DNA from: Tragulus kanchil
Lineage: Eukaryota; Chordata; Mammalia; Artiodactyla; Tragulidae
Reading direction: 5' to 3'
NCBI GenBank assembly: GCA_022376925.1
Contig: JAIOJX010000025.1
Coordinates: 184,883,801 to 184,947,800, forward strand
DNA: 64,000 nt
The notes under the pieces were generated by a model. The model saw nothing but the letters and a program-made list of their open reading frames with translations. It searched no databases and was not told where the DNA came from. This document shows, in pieces, positions 1 through 10,384 of the stretch (positions within the stretch are counted from its first letter, which is position 1; each line of letters opens with the position of its first letter). The position numbers and the translations under genes are program-made.

Positions 1-291
1 CTGCCCCGCGGCCTGTGAGTGCTGCCCCGCGGCGGCTGAGCCCACGGAGGGCACGGCGAGGCCTCGCGAGGCCCGAGGTCCTCGCGTGGCCGAGGCACCT
101 TTTGTCCTGTCGGCCCCCGTGAGATCCCCCTGGAGGGCCCTCGGGCGGGATCGTGTCCCGTCGGCGGTGGCCCCGGCCCGGGGCGAGGAGACGCGTCTGC
201 AGGTCCCACGGCGCCCCGAGTTCTCCTGCAGCCTCTTGGCCTGCGCCTTGCCGACCCTGGGTGCTGCGAGCAGTGACGCACAGAGAGATGG
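1..291. other. CpG-rich unique sequence, nothing recognised
   Basis: GC-rich sequence with many CpG dinucleotides and two early copies of a CTGCCCCGCGGC-like motif. No repeat family, splice-flanked exon or conserved protein is recognisable in it. Confidence 0.5.
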
Positions 292-746
292 GGGCTTCCG
301 GGGGGCTCAGTCGTGAAGAGTCCACCGGCCAGCGCAGGAGACGCGGTTCCGTCCCTGGGTCCCCCCTGCAGGAGGAAACGGCCACCCGCTCCCGTGTGCA
401 AAGCTCCACCGCGCTGGCCACCTGATGCGAAGGGAGGACTCGTTGGACAGACCCCGATGCTGGGAAAGGGTGAAGGAAGAGGAGGGCACGGCAGAGGCTC
501 AGACGGTCGGACGGCGTCACCAGCTCAACGGACACGAGTCTGAGCAAACTGCGGGAGGCGGTGGGGGACAGGGACGCCTGGCGTGCTGCCGTCCACGGGG
601 TCACAGTGAGTCAGCCACAACCGAGGGACGGAACCACAACGAGTGTTCTTGCCTGGGAATCTCAGGACAGAGGAGCTGGCAGATTTCAGTCCCCGGGGTC
701 GCCGAGAGTGGGACGCGCCCTAATGGACTAAACAGCAGCAGCGGCG
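292..746 (+). mobile_element. Bov-tA SINE split by an inserted BovB tail
   Basis: The left part (292-397) begins with the tRNA(Glu)-like head of a ruminant Bov-tA SINE (GGGCTTCC, then GGTTCC.TCCCTGGGT) and runs to the ACCCGCTCCCGTGT region. The rest of the same SINE resumes at about 641 with GTGTTCTTGCCTGGGAATCT and ends in a CAGCAGCAG tail near 744. The gap is filled by a BovB 3' end, so this is a host element interrupted by a younger one. The SINE is an RNA polymerase III-derived retroposon mobilised by BovB; this copy is decayed and inactive. Confidence 0.8.
398..640 (+). mobile_element. BovB LINE 3' end nested in a Bov-tA SINE
   Basis: Motifs of the BovB (RTE-clade) 3' end occur in order: CACCTGATGCGAAG, GATGCTGGGAAAG, a GAGTCTGAGCAAACTGCGGGAG block and GGCGTGCTGC. 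The 5' truncation is typical of target-primed reverse transcription. It lies inside the flanking SINE; short similar sequences at the two edges (CCCGTGT and CGAGTGT) may be a decayed target-site duplication. Non-coding remnant. Confidence 0.8.
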
Positions 747-1258
747 GGGCAGAACTCTGACCAGCAGGAGACCGCAGGCTGCCGGGAGGGCCCGGGCTGG
801 GGCGTGGAGCCGAGGGCTCGCCGCTGCGACCTGACGCGCCGCTCTGGGAACCCGTGCCTCTGCCCCGTGCGCGGCGGAGTTCCAGGCACACGGCCCGCGT
901 GTGAGTTCCGGGAACCGGCCCACCCCAGTGCCGACGCCAGTCCGACACACGTCTGCCCCGCGCTGGGCTCTCCCGCGGGTGCCGGCGCTGGAGAAGCTGC
1001 GAGGCGCCCGGGCCTGCCCTCAGCGTGCCGCAGGTGGGTCACAGGAGCAGCCGTGCGTCAGGCCCCTTCCCCAGGACCTCCTCGGTGGGGTCCCCTGTCA
1101 CGTGCAGGGCCTGCCCTTCTGAGGGTCCAGCCCCCACCCAGCCCGCAGACGACAGGCGCCCGGAGGCCCCGGACTCGGTCCCGTGGCCCGCGTGTCCCCG
1201 TATCCGGCACGGGGCCGGGCCCCTGGAAGATGTGGGTGGACGGGTGTCAGGTTGCTGA
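746..1258. other. GC-rich unique sequence, nothing recognised
   Basis: CpG-rich stretch between two SINE pieces. Reading frames are open on both strands because of base composition; none shows a known domain. Confidence 0.5.
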
Positions 1259-1420
1259 TGTGTGTGCTCAGTGGCGTCCGACTCTGCAGCCCCACGGACT
1301 GTCGCTCGCCAGGCTTCCCCGGGACTCTCCAGGCAAGGATACTGGAGCGGGTGCTCATTCTCTTCTCCAGGGCGTCTTCCTGACCCCGGGTTTGGGCCGG
1401 TGACGCCTACTGTGTCTCCT
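1259..1420 (-). mobile_element. Bov-tA/Bov-A SINE fragment
   Basis: Reverse-oriented Bov-A unit: GTGTGTGCTCAGTGGCGTCC, CCACGGACTGTCGC, CTCCAGGCAAGGATACTGGA and CTGACCCCGGG occur in the expected order. The tRNA-like head is mostly lost. The same element is repeated in the second tandem copy. Confidence 0.85.
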
Positions 1421-1573
1421 GGGTGATCAAAGGTGGCTTCTGAACAGTCGGGCGGGGCCGGCGGGCTGCCTGCCCCGGCCTGTGTGCCCGCGGAGGTGCT
1501 GGAGGGAGGGAGCAGGAGCCAGGGCCCGCCCGCCCCCGCTCGGCACACGCAGGGTGCAGCCGACGTCCTGCCC

Positions 1574-1834
1574 GCACGGCAGAGGCTCAGACGGTCGGAC
1601 GGCGTCACCAGCTCAACGGACACGAGTCTGAGCAAACTGCGGGAGGCGGTGGGGGACAGGGACGCCTGGCGTGCTGCCGTCCACGGGGTCACAGTGAGTC
1701 AGCCACAACCGAGGGACGGAACCACAACGAGTGTTCTTGCCTGGGAATCTCAGGACAGAGGAGCTGGCAGATTTCAGTCCCCGGGGTCGCCGAGAGTGGG
1801 ACGCGCCCTAATGGACTAAACAGCAGCAGCGGCG
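1574..1834 (+). mobile_element. Duplicated BovB tail and Bov-tA tail
   Basis: Second tandem copy of the right half of the BovB insertion (to about 1728) and the Bov-tA tail (to about 1834). It begins abruptly at the duplication joint, without the upstream part of either element. It is therefore not an independent insertion. Confidence 0.8.
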
Positions 1835-2346
1835 GGGCAGAACTCTGACCAGCAGGAGACCGCAGGCTGCCGGGAGGGCCCGGGCTGGGGCGTGGAGCCG
1901 AGGGCTCGCCGCTGCGACCTGACGCGCCGCTCTGGGAACCCGTGCCTCTGCCCCGTGCGCGGCGGAGTTCCAGGCACACGGCCCGCGTGTGAGTTCCGGG
2001 AACCGGCCCACCCCAGTGCCGACGCCAGTCCGACACACGTCTGCCCCGCGCTGGGCTCTCCCGCGGGTGCCGGCGCTGGAGAAGCTGCGAGGCGCCCGGG
2101 CCTGCCCTCAGCGTGCCGCAGGTGGGTCACAGGAGCAGCCGTGCGTCAGGCCCCTTCCCCAGGACCTCCTCGGTGGGGTCCCCTGTCACGTGCAGGGCCT
2201 GCCCTTCTGAGGGTCCAGCCCCCACCCAGCCCGCAGACGACAGGCGCCCGGAGGCCCCGGACTCGGTCCCGTGGCCCGCGTGTCCCCGTATCCGGCACGG
2301 GGCCGGGCCCCTGGAAGATGTGGGTGGACGGGTGTCAGGTTGCTGA

Positions 2347-2508
2347 TGTGTGTGCTCAGTGGCGTCCGACTCTGCAGCCCCACGGACTGTCGCTCGCCAG
2401 GCTTCCCCGGGACTCTCCAGGCAAGGATACTGGAGCGGGTGCTCATTCTCTTCTCCAGGGCGTCTTCCTGACCCCGGGTTTGGGCCGGTGACGCCTACTG
2501 TGTCTCCT
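2347..2508 (-). mobile_element. Bov-A SINE fragment, duplicate copy
   Basis: Identical to the Bov-A fragment one period upstream. It is part of tandem duplication 1, not a separate retroposition event. Confidence 0.85.
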
Positions 2509-2945
2509 GGGTGATCAAAGGTGGCTTCTGAACAGTCGGGGCGGGGCCGGCGGGCTGCCTGCCCCGGCCTGTGTGCCCCGCGGAGGTGCTGGAGGGGAGG
2601 GAGCAGGAGCCAGGGCCCGCCCCGCCCCCCCGCTCGGCACACGCAGGGGTGCAGCCGACGTCCTGCCCCGCACGGCTGCCGTGGGTGCACCCCAGGCGCC
2701 GGTACCTGCAGGAGCGTCTCTGGGCGTCTGGGGCAGGGTGAGGGCGTGAGTGCTGGAGTCTGATGGACCAGGTTTTAGCCCGTCTCCAGCCCTGCCTGGC
2801 TGGTGACATCCCCCTGCCCCTCGCCTAACGTCGCCTTCCTCCCTAAAGACTCTGGGAAACGCCCCGGCCCCGCAGGCTGCTGGGCAGGCTTCCGCCGTGC
2901 GGGCAGCTCAGAGCAGGTGCTTGGTACACAGCGGCAGTCACTGTC

Positions 2946-3268
2946 GTTAGTTTTATTTATTTTAAATTCTCGGCTGTGCGGGGTCTTGGTCCCCGCGCGG
3001 GCTTCTCTCTAGGTGCGGCGTGCGGGCTTCTCATCGCGGGGGCTTCTCTCGCGGCAGCGCGCGGGCGCTAGGGCTCACGGTCTTCCGCGGTTGTGGCGGA
3101 CGGGCTCGGTCGCTGCAGCTCCCAGGCGCTCGGGCACGGGCTCGTAGCTGGGGCGCTTGGGCTTGGCTGCTCTGCGGCACGTGGGGTCTCCCCGGATCAG
3201 GAATTGAACCCACATCTCTTGCATCGGCAGGTGGATTCTTTACCACTGAGCCACCAGGGAGGCCCTGT
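2946..3268 (-). mobile_element. CHR-2-like SINE
   Basis: Minus-strand tRNA-derived SINE: a TTTATTTATTTT tail, then GGCTGTGCGGGGTCTTGG, CGCGCGGGCTTCTC, GGATCAGGAATTGAACCC and ACCACTGAGCCACCAGGG at the head. The flanks CACTGTCGTTAGT and TCACCGTTAGTG look like a target-site duplication with a small indel. Inactive retroposon copy. Confidence 0.85.
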
Positions 3269-3423
3269 GGTCACCGTTAGTGACGCTGGCCCTGAAGGGC
3301 GGCGTCCTGGGGTGAAGGGACAGCCACATCCTCTAGAAACGTGCGCACCCTGAGAAGGCCAGAAGCTGGCCTCTGATCGGGACCCCGCAGCCGGCCTCTC
3401 TGGGGCAGCGGGAGAGGGAAAGA

Positions 3424-3532
3424 AGGCTGGTTTGTGAGTTTACTTAAAACAGGCTCTGTGTGGCCTTGGACAAGTTGCTTAGCCACTCTGAGCCTCAGCA
3501 TCCTCATCTGTAAGAGGGCGTGGTTTTGAGGT
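3424..3532 (+). mobile_element. MIR SINE fragment
   Basis: The conserved MIR core is clear: GTGTGGCCTTGGACAAGTTG, CTCTGAGCCTCAGC and TCCTCATCTGTAAGA. MIR is a tRNA-derived SINE fossil common to all mammals. Confidence 0.85.
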
Positions 3533-5480
3533 CATGTCCAGGCAGGTGACTGGGGGGGTGGCCCCTGGTGTGGCTTAGCTGCCGCTTGGAGCTGCAAGGC
3601 ATGAGGCTGCTGGGTCTCCGCACATCGCGTCCACATCCCAGGCGGGGAGACAGGAAGACCTCGAGGCCAAGAAGGGGGCGCCTCTGGGAGGATCCCCTTG
3701 CCTGGCGTCGGTTGCCAACGGGTCATGTCCCCGTCCTTTACCCAGTGACAGGCCAGTAAAAAGAAGAGCCAAGAGGCTGGGTGAGCCGGCCCCCCGTGCA
3801 GGGTCACGCCTGGGGGAGCTGGCCCCGAGCTGCCCCGTCCACGCCCAGTCGCGGTCCCCGGGCAGATGCTGGAGCTGAGACCCTGGCGGGGAGGGCCTCC
3901 CGGGGGAAGTCACTCGGGCAGCCTAACCTCCAGCCTCTGGCACCTGGGAGGCATCCCTGGCTTGCACGCCTCCCATGCCGAGGAGCTCTCCACCCGCCCA
4001 GGCCCTGTGGGCACGGAGAACCTCTCAGTCCCTGCGGAGGCTGCAAAACAAACAGCCAATGGAAACCCAGCCAGGAAAACTTTCTGCGCCACCTGGACTC
4101 TGGCCATGGTGTTTAGAGAAAGACCCTGGAAAAATGCGGCCTTCGAGTCAGGCCGGGGGGTCGGCGATGCACTCTCTGGCCCCTGGCTTTCCAGCTGTCG
4201 GGCCTCTGCAGCCCTCCGCCCACCCTCAGGCCGGTCCCCGGCCGCCGGGCTGAATCCGCTCCCAGGGGCCCCGAGGTGCCTCCTCTCCGTCTCGTTCCTC
4301 TCGCCTCTCTTGTCATTAAAGCTATGAGCACGTAACAGAAAACACCTTGAGAATTCCCAGGGCCTGCACGGAGCTGCCGAAGCACCTGTAGGCTCTGGAA
4401 AGCCAGCTGCTGGCCGTGGGCTGCTGGCCGTGGTCCTTTGGCTGGCCACGGAGGGCCTGAGGAGAGAGGCCCCCTCCGCCTCGCTCCAGACGCCCCACCA
4501 GAGACAGAGCCGCAAACCCAGCAGGCTCCAAAGCAGGGGCCCCGGGCCCATCTCAGCGGGGCCCTGCGGGCAGAGGCCTCACCCAGGTGTAAGCAATAAT
4601 GCGCTCTTTCCAGAAACCCTAACTACCCCCGTTAGCCTGTGCGCACTGAATATGCTTCTGGCCGGGCCTTCCCCCAGGTGGAAGAGAAGGGATGCTCTGT
4701 TGGGGGCAGAATGTGAGCACGCGCGAGACTGTCCTCCTTTCCCGACGCTGGGCCAGCACGTGTGCGGGTCCTCGAGGTCTGGCCGGAGAGCAGGAGCGGC
4801 CCCGGGGGAGGCGAGCGGCCGCACGGGGCGGAGGAGAGGGAGGACCGGCTGAAGGGCCTCGGCCCGCCCAGTGCCGCCTGCGCCTGCGGGGTCCACGGCC
4901 GGGAGGATCGCCTCCTTCCCCGCGTCCCCTCCTGCGGAGGAGGTGGCCCGGGGCGTCACCCTGCCGTGAGGCAGCTCCGCCAGCCGGTCCTCCTTGGCCG
5001 CTGGTCTCCGAGCCTCTCGTGTCACCTCCCGTGGGACCTCGGCTCCGGCTCGGCTGTCCGGCTGCCGTCCCAGCCAGCTGCCCGGCCCAGGGGCTTGCAG
5101 CACAGGCAGACTTCCTGCCCAGAGCCCACGCCCCTCGAGCCCCGGCAAGAAGTCCCGCTCGTCGCTCGTCTCAGAAGCCATCCTCAAGGCACAGTTTGGC
5201 GGGGTCGGCAGCTTACCTGGGAGGTGGCGGCGGGCAGTGCCAGCCGGGGAAGGAGCGACGGAGGCGAGGGGGCCCCGGAGGCCGCTTCCTCGGGGGCTGG
5301 CGACCCCGTGGACGACAGGCTCTCTCCCCCGGGGCTCTGGGAGAAGGTGCAGAACCGCCTCCCCCAAGGGCGAGGTGCCGAGTCCAGGACGGGGACGCTG
5401 CGGGTCCTGGGGAGAGCTGGCCCAGCCCCTGCAGCCCCCTGCAGAGCCGGGCCAAGCCCCGGAGGCAGGGCTGGGCTTCT
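3533..5480. other. Long unique GC-rich stretch, no element recognised
   Basis: Nearly 2 kb without a recognisable repeat or gene. It has several overlapping open frames on both strands (up to about 290 codons) that conflict with each other and have proline-, arginine- and glycine-rich compositions expected from GC content alone. Confidence 0.5.
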
Positions 5481-5756
5481 GGAAGGAAGCCCAAGCACGG
5501 GCCTTTCCACCGCGGGCACTGACCGCGTCTGCTCTGCTCTGCTCTGGAGCCCAGGCCCGCCGGGAGCTAGGGCGCTGCCGGAGAGCCCGCAGAAGGACAA
5601 GGGGACGAGGGGTCCTGGCCCGTCCTGAGGCTTCCGCCCGAGGTCACGGGGCCCCTGGCGCTCAGACTCTATCGGCTGAAGACAGGGACTGGGTGTAAGT
5701 CAGCTTCAGGGTCTGATGCCAGGTGGGAGCTAAGTAAATGTGATTTTCTTACCTTT

Positions 5757-6012
5757 GCATTGATTCAGCAAACACTTCTGAGCCCCGCGTGGGACCCAGG
5801 CATGGAGCCGATGCCAGCCCCGCCCTCACTGAGCTCGGGCCGGAGGGGCCAGCCCCACGGTGTGTCGCCGCCATGCCGTGGGAAAGCTGCGTCTGGGGTC
5901 TGCAGCCTGGAACCCGCGGGGAGGAGTCATGGTGATCCTCCCAGAGGGGGAGTGTGGGTTGGGGCTTTGAAGGATGGCTAGGAGCTCTTCCAGTGGAGAA
6001 AAGGGTCTCAAC
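5757..6012 (-). mobile_element. L2 LINE 3' end
   Basis: Antisense L2 3' end: GCATTGATTCAGCAAACACTT resembles the reverse complement of the L2 tail, followed by the CCTGCCCTCA-like block and TTGAAGGATGGCTAGGAGCT. Ancient, non-coding. Confidence 0.65.
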
Positions 6013-6094
6013 AAAATAGCCTTTCTCATGGAGTGACATGCTGCCGTGACAACTCAGGGTCCTAGAACTAGGCAGTACACCACAGCGTCTCTCA

Positions 6095-6262
6095 CGTGTG
6101 ATTTCATTTACCTGCGAAATGGCTCTTTGTGGTAAATATTATTGTCCCTGTTTTAGGGATGAGTAACACTGAGACTCAAGGTTAAATCCGTTTCTTGGGG
6201 TGATGCGGCTAGAGGGGGAGGCAGGATTTGAGCCTGGGTCTCTTGTTCTGCTAGAGGGGCGT
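6095..6262 (-). mobile_element. MIR SINE fragment
   Basis: Antisense MIR: ATTATTGTCCCTGTTTTAGG, GATGAGTAACACTGAGACTC and GGATTTGAGCCTGGGTCTC are in the order expected of the reverse complement. Confidence 0.7.
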
Positions 6263-6840
6263 GTCTGGCCCTCAGGACCTGTGAGACTCTGTGCGGGTCA
6301 CTGTCCTCTCGGAGTTCCTCCTCTGCAGGTGGGGACAGACCCCCACCCCGGGCTGTGCAGCTCAGCATGAGCAGGTGGTCCTGGACCAGAAGGCGCTCTG
6401 CCAGCCTCCCAGGCTGCCGTGGTCGTGCCCGTCTGAGCTCGACACACTGCGCACTCGGGGGCCCACATGGCCGGGGCTCACTGCTCACGTCCTGAAGACC
6501 ACCGGGCCGCGGTCAGGTGCCAGCGTGGTCGGGCTGCTGGGGGGTCTCCTAACCTGGGGTGGCTGTCCGGAAGGAAGCCCAAGCACGGGCCTTTCCACCG
6601 CGGGCACTGACCGCGTCTGCTCTGCTCTGGAGCCCAGGCCCGCCGGGAGCTGGGGGCGCTGCCGGAGAGCCCGCAGAAGGACAAGGGGACGAGGGGTCCT
6701 GGCCCGTCCTGAGGCTTCCGCCCGAGGTCACGGGGCCCCTGGCGCTCAGACTCTATCGGCTGAAGACAGGGACTGGGTGTAAGTCAGCTTCAGGGTCTGA
6801 TGCCAGGTGGGAGCTAAGTAAATGTGATTTTCTTACCTTT

Positions 6841-7096
6841 GCATTGATTCAGCAAACACTTCTGAGCCCCGCGTGGGACCCAGGCATGGAGCCGATGCCA
6901 GCCCCGCCCTCACTGAGCTCGGGCCGGAGGGGCCAGCCCCACGGTGTGTCGCCGCCATGCCGTGGGAAAGCTGCGTCTGGGGTCTGCAGCCTGGAACCCG
7001 CGGGGAGGAGTCATGGTGATCCTCCCAGAGGGGGAGTGTGGGTTGGGGCTTTGAAGGATGGCTAGGAGCTCTTCCAGTGGAGAAAAGGGTCTCAAC
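6841..7096 (-). mobile_element. L2 3' end, duplicate copy
   Basis: Second tandem copy of the L2 fragment one period upstream; identical in sequence. Confidence 0.65.
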
Positions 7097-7178
7097 AAAA
7101 TAGCCTTTCTCATGGAGTGACATGCTGCCGTGACAACTCAGGGTCCTAGAACTAGGCAGTACACCACAGCGTCTCTCA

Positions 7179-7346
7179 CGTGTGATTTCATTTACCTGCG
7201 AAATGGCTCTTTGTGGTAAATATTATTGTCCCTGTTTTAGGGATGAGTAACACTGAGACTCAAGGTTAAATCCGTTTCTTGGGGTGATGCGGCTAGAGGG
7301 GGAGGCAGGATTTGAGCCTGGGTCTCTTGTTCTGCTAGAGGGGCGT
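7179..7346 (-). mobile_element. MIR fragment, duplicate copy
   Basis: Second tandem copy of the MIR fragment one period upstream; identical in sequence. Confidence 0.7.
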
Positions 7347-7696
7347 GTCTGGCCCTCAGGACCTGTGAGACTCTGTGCGGGTCACTGTCCTCTCGGAGTT
7401 CCTCCTCTGCAGGTGGGGACAGACCCCCACCCCGGGCTGTGCAGCTCAGCATGAGCAGGTGGTCCTGGACCAGAAGGCGCTCTGCCAGCCTCCCAGGCTG
7501 CCGTGGTCGTGCCCGTCTGAGCTCGACACACTGCGCACTCGGGGGCCCACATGGCCGGGGCTCACTGCTCACGTCCTGAAGACCACCGGGCCGCGGTCAG
7601 GTGCCAGCGTGGTCGGGCTGCTGGGGGGTCTCCTAACCTGGGGTGGCTGTCCTCTCCCTGTGCCCTCACGAGAACAGCTGAGGCCTCCTCCTCTCC

Positions 7697-7750
7697 GTTG
7701 TTCAGTCGCGAAGTCATTTCTGACTCTGTGACCCCATGGACTGCGGGCAC
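7697..7750 (-). mobile_element. Bov-A SINE fragment
   Basis: Short reverse-oriented piece: GTTGTTCAGTCGCGAAGTC followed by TGACCCCATGGACTGCGGGCA, the left end of an antisense Bov-A unit. The rest is missing. Confidence 0.75.
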
Positions 7751-7754
7751 TAAT

Positions 7755-7880
7755 CCCGACAGGGACCCCACCCTTGTGACCTCGTCACCCCAGAGGCCCA
7801 CCATCTCATGCACAGAGGGTATGTACAGTGGGGCTTCCGCATGTGAATTTTAGGGGGACAAACATTCAGCTCACAGGAGA
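7755..7880 (-). mobile_element. ERVL-MaLR LTR fragment
   Basis: ATGTGAATTTTAGGGGGACA and AACATTCAGCTCACAG match the antisense start of MST/MLT1-type solo LTRs. ACCCCACCCTTGTGACCTCG matches the preceding block. Non-coding relic of an old endogenous retroviral LTR. Confidence 0.65.
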
Positions 7881-8277
7881 CCCCCCTTTTTTCTGGGCGC
7901 AGGCGCCAGAGTGCTGAGCGCCTTCTCTTGCTGCAGCTTCTGTCGGCGACCTGACCGCCTGACATGTTTATCTCCGCGGCTGGCGTGAGGTGGTGGGTGA
8001 TCTCTTCTTGCTGGCCATGAGCTGAGGGCCAGGGTGGAGCCCCGAGCCTGCTCTGGGCACCTTCTTCCCCCGCCTCCTATGGTCACCAGGAAGGAAGTCT
8101 CCAGACCGGCCCGCCCAAGCCCGTCCACTCCCGTCCAGCGCCACGGTCACCTCCCGGGGGTCTAGGAGGCTGCTGCCGAGCTCAGCCTCGCCTCCTCTCT
8201 GGCCCTGCCTCCACGTGGTACCCAGAGCCGCTTTCTGAAAGGCAGATCTCACCTGCCATGCCTCCTCGTGGCTTCAT

Positions 8278-8448
8278 GGGGCTTCCCAGGGGGCGCTCGC
8301 GGTAAAGGACCCGCCGGCCAGTGCCGGAGACCAGAGATGCGGGCTCGGTCCCTGGAGCAGCACTCTCGCCTGGGGGACCCCAGGGACCCGGCAGCCTCCG
8401 CGCCGGCCACAGGGCCGCAGAGCCGGACGCGACTTGGCACGCACGGAC
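8278..8448 (+). mobile_element. Bov-tA SINE, strongly GC-shifted
   Basis: Head-to-tail layout of Bov-tA is recognisable (GGGCTTCCCAGGGGGCGCTC, GGTAAAGGACC, CAGTGCCGGAGACCAGAGATG, GGTCCCTGGA, then CTCTCGCCTGG). Many A/T positions of the family consensus are G or C here, adding CpGs instead of losing them. Confidence 0.75.
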
Positions 8449-9370
8449 CCCTGCTTCCTAGTTTCGGGGCCCAGGGTCCGGTCCTCATTTTCCTCTGTGA
8501 GGTCTGCTCTTCCCTGCTTTACTCCCTACCCCCCAAGCCGCTGGAAGGGGCTTTGGCTCTGGGCCCTGCTCAGCAGCAGCGCCAGGGGCCCTGCACGCCC
8601 GACGGGGCGGGGAGAGGCGGGTCAGGGCTGGGCTGGGCTCGGGGCTCCGGGGCTGGGCTGCCTGGGTTCCCACCCCATCTCTTGCGCTTGGAGACCCTGC
8701 AGGTTCCCGACGTGCCCACCCTCCGTGTCTGCTTCCTTCCTGCCCCCACCTGCGGGAGCAGGTGAGGACTGCATGATTCTCGGGCGGACGCAGGGCTCGG
8801 CGCCCGCGAGCTCCCGGGTGTGCCCTGTGGGGCAGGGAGGCCCTGTGGGTCACCGGGAAGCCTGCCGTCCCCGGGCGCAGCCCGCCTCCGACAGCCCAGA
8901 CACGGGCTGCCCGACGCCCAGGCTGTCGGGGATCCCTCCACCGCGGGCGGCCAGGGCCTGGGCTGGGACACCACCGGAATCGGAGTTCCCCCCGCCAGTG
9001 GCGTGCGAGGGCGCCTTCTCTTGCTGCAGCTTCTGTCGGCGACCTGACCGCCTGACATGTTTATCTCCGCGGCTGGCGTGAGGTGGTGGGTGATCTCTTC
9101 TTGCTGGCCATGAGCTGAGGGCCAGGGTGGAGCCCCGAGCCTGCTCTGGGCACCTTCTTCCCCCGCCTCCTATGGTCACCAGGAAGGAAGTCTCCAGACC
9201 GGCCCGCCCAAGCCCGTCCACTCCCGTCCAGCGCCACGGTCACCTCCCGGGGGTCTAGGAGGCTGCTGCCGAGCTCAGCCTCGCCTCCTCTCTGGCCCTG
9301 CCTCCACGTGGTACCCAGAGCCGCTTTCTGAAAGGCAGATCTCACCTGCCATGCCTCCTCGTGGCTTCAT

Positions 9371-9541
9371 GGGGCTTCCCAGGGGGCGCTCGCGGTAAAG
9401 GACCCGCCGGCCAGTGCCGGAGACCAGAGATGCGGGCTCGGTCCCTGGAGCAGCACTCTCGCCTGGGGGACCCCAGGGACCCGGCAGCCTCCGCGCCGGC
9501 CACAGGGCCGCAGAGCCGGACGCGACTTGGCACGCACGGAC
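9371..9541 (+). mobile_element. Bov-tA SINE, duplicate copy
   Basis: Second tandem copy of the GC-shifted Bov-tA one period upstream. Confidence 0.75.
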
Positions 9542-10073
9542 CCCTGCTTCCTAGTTTCGGGGCCCAGGGTCCGGTCCTCATTTTCCTCTGTGAGGTCTGC
9601 TCTTCCCTGCTTTACTCCCTACCCCCCAAGCCGCTGGAAGGGGCTTTGGCTCTGGGCCCTGCTCAGCAGCAGCGCCAGGGGCCCTGCACGCCCGACGGGG
9701 CGGGGAGAGGCGGGTCAGGGCTGGGCTGGGCTCGGGGCTCCGGGGCTGGGCTGCCTGGGTTCCCACCCCATCTCTTGCGCTTGGAGACCCTGCAGGTTCC
9801 CGACGTGCCCACCCTCCGTGTCTGCTTCCTTCCTGCCCCCACCTGCGGGGAGCAGGTGAGGACTGCATGATTCTCGGGCGGACGCAGGGCTCGGCGCCCG
9901 CGGAGCTCCCGGGGTGTGCCCTGTGGGGCAGGGAGGCCCTGTGGGTCACCGGGGAAGCCTGCCGTCCCCCGGGGCGCAGCCCGCCCTCCGACAGCCCAGA
10001 CACGGGCTGCCCGACGCCCAGGCTGTCGGGGATCCCTCCACCCGCGGGGCGGCCAGGGCCTGGGCTGGGACAC

Positions 10074-10384
10074 CACGCGGAAGGGTCGGAAGCCTGCTGT
10101 CCACTTGCCTTGTGGTCCTCGGCCAGTGGCGTGCGGAATTCCCGTGTGAACACGCCAGGTTCCTTCCCGCCCTCCTGCGACTCGGATTCGATGGCTGCTT
10201 TATTTTGCCTAAAAGACCAGCAGTTGGAGGATATCGGCACGGTCCGCTGGGTCCACACCAGGCTGGCCATTGTGCCTCGGCTGCCTCCCCCTCCCTCCGC
10301 TCCTTTGGGCCCTCCTCCCCTGCCTCCTTCCCCCTCGGCCCTCCCGTGCGTAGCTGAGTCCCTGGTTTGGGTGTCAGGCGTCCA
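10074..10384. other. Unique stretch, nothing recognised
   Basis: Includes a pyrimidine-rich run (about 10,275-10,350, CCTCCC-type). No gene or repeat family recognised. Confidence 0.5.

Larger units (their letters stand above)
486..2676. repeat. Tandem duplication 1 (period about 1,088)
   Basis: Copy one (486-1573) is followed directly by copy two (1574-2676). Interiors look identical. The last 150 bases of copy one have lost bases in at least six G or C runs relative to copy two (GGGG to GGG, CCCC to CCC, seven C to five), so copy one is shorter by about 14 bases. The joint falls inside the BovB tail. Homopolymer loss confined to one edge points to a badly corrected contig or read end rather than mutation. 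Confidence 0.9.
5481..7652. repeat. Tandem duplication 2 (period 1,084 to 1,088)
   Basis: Copy one is 5481-6568 and copy two 6569-7652. The left edge of the pair differs by one GCTCT unit (three in copy one, two in copy two) and by a GCTAGGGC versus GCTGGGGGC change. The rest matches base for base as far as I compared. Copy two continues into new sequence after GGTGGCTGTCC, where copy one jumps back to the start. Confidence 0.9.
7918..10073. repeat. Tandem duplication 3 (period 1,093)
   Basis: Copy one (7918 to about 9010) and copy two (9011 to about 10073). From about 8755 onward copy one repeatedly lacks one base of G or C runs that copy two has (for example GCCCGCGAGCTCC against GCCCGCGGAGCTCC). 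Its last 35 bases (8975-9010) are garbled and seem to compress a stretch that copy two shows in full to about 10130. Confidence 0.9.

Noticed and set aside
3240..3266. tRNA genes suggested by tRNA-like heads throughout the window
   Set aside because: All such heads are attached to SINE bodies and tails, and none folds out as an isolated tRNA gene by eye.
4692..5698. Three overlapping plus-strand frames of 234 to 288 codons
   Set aside because: Mutually overlapping frames, plus a 262-codon frame on the other strand, indicate GC-driven stop-codon scarcity, not coding.
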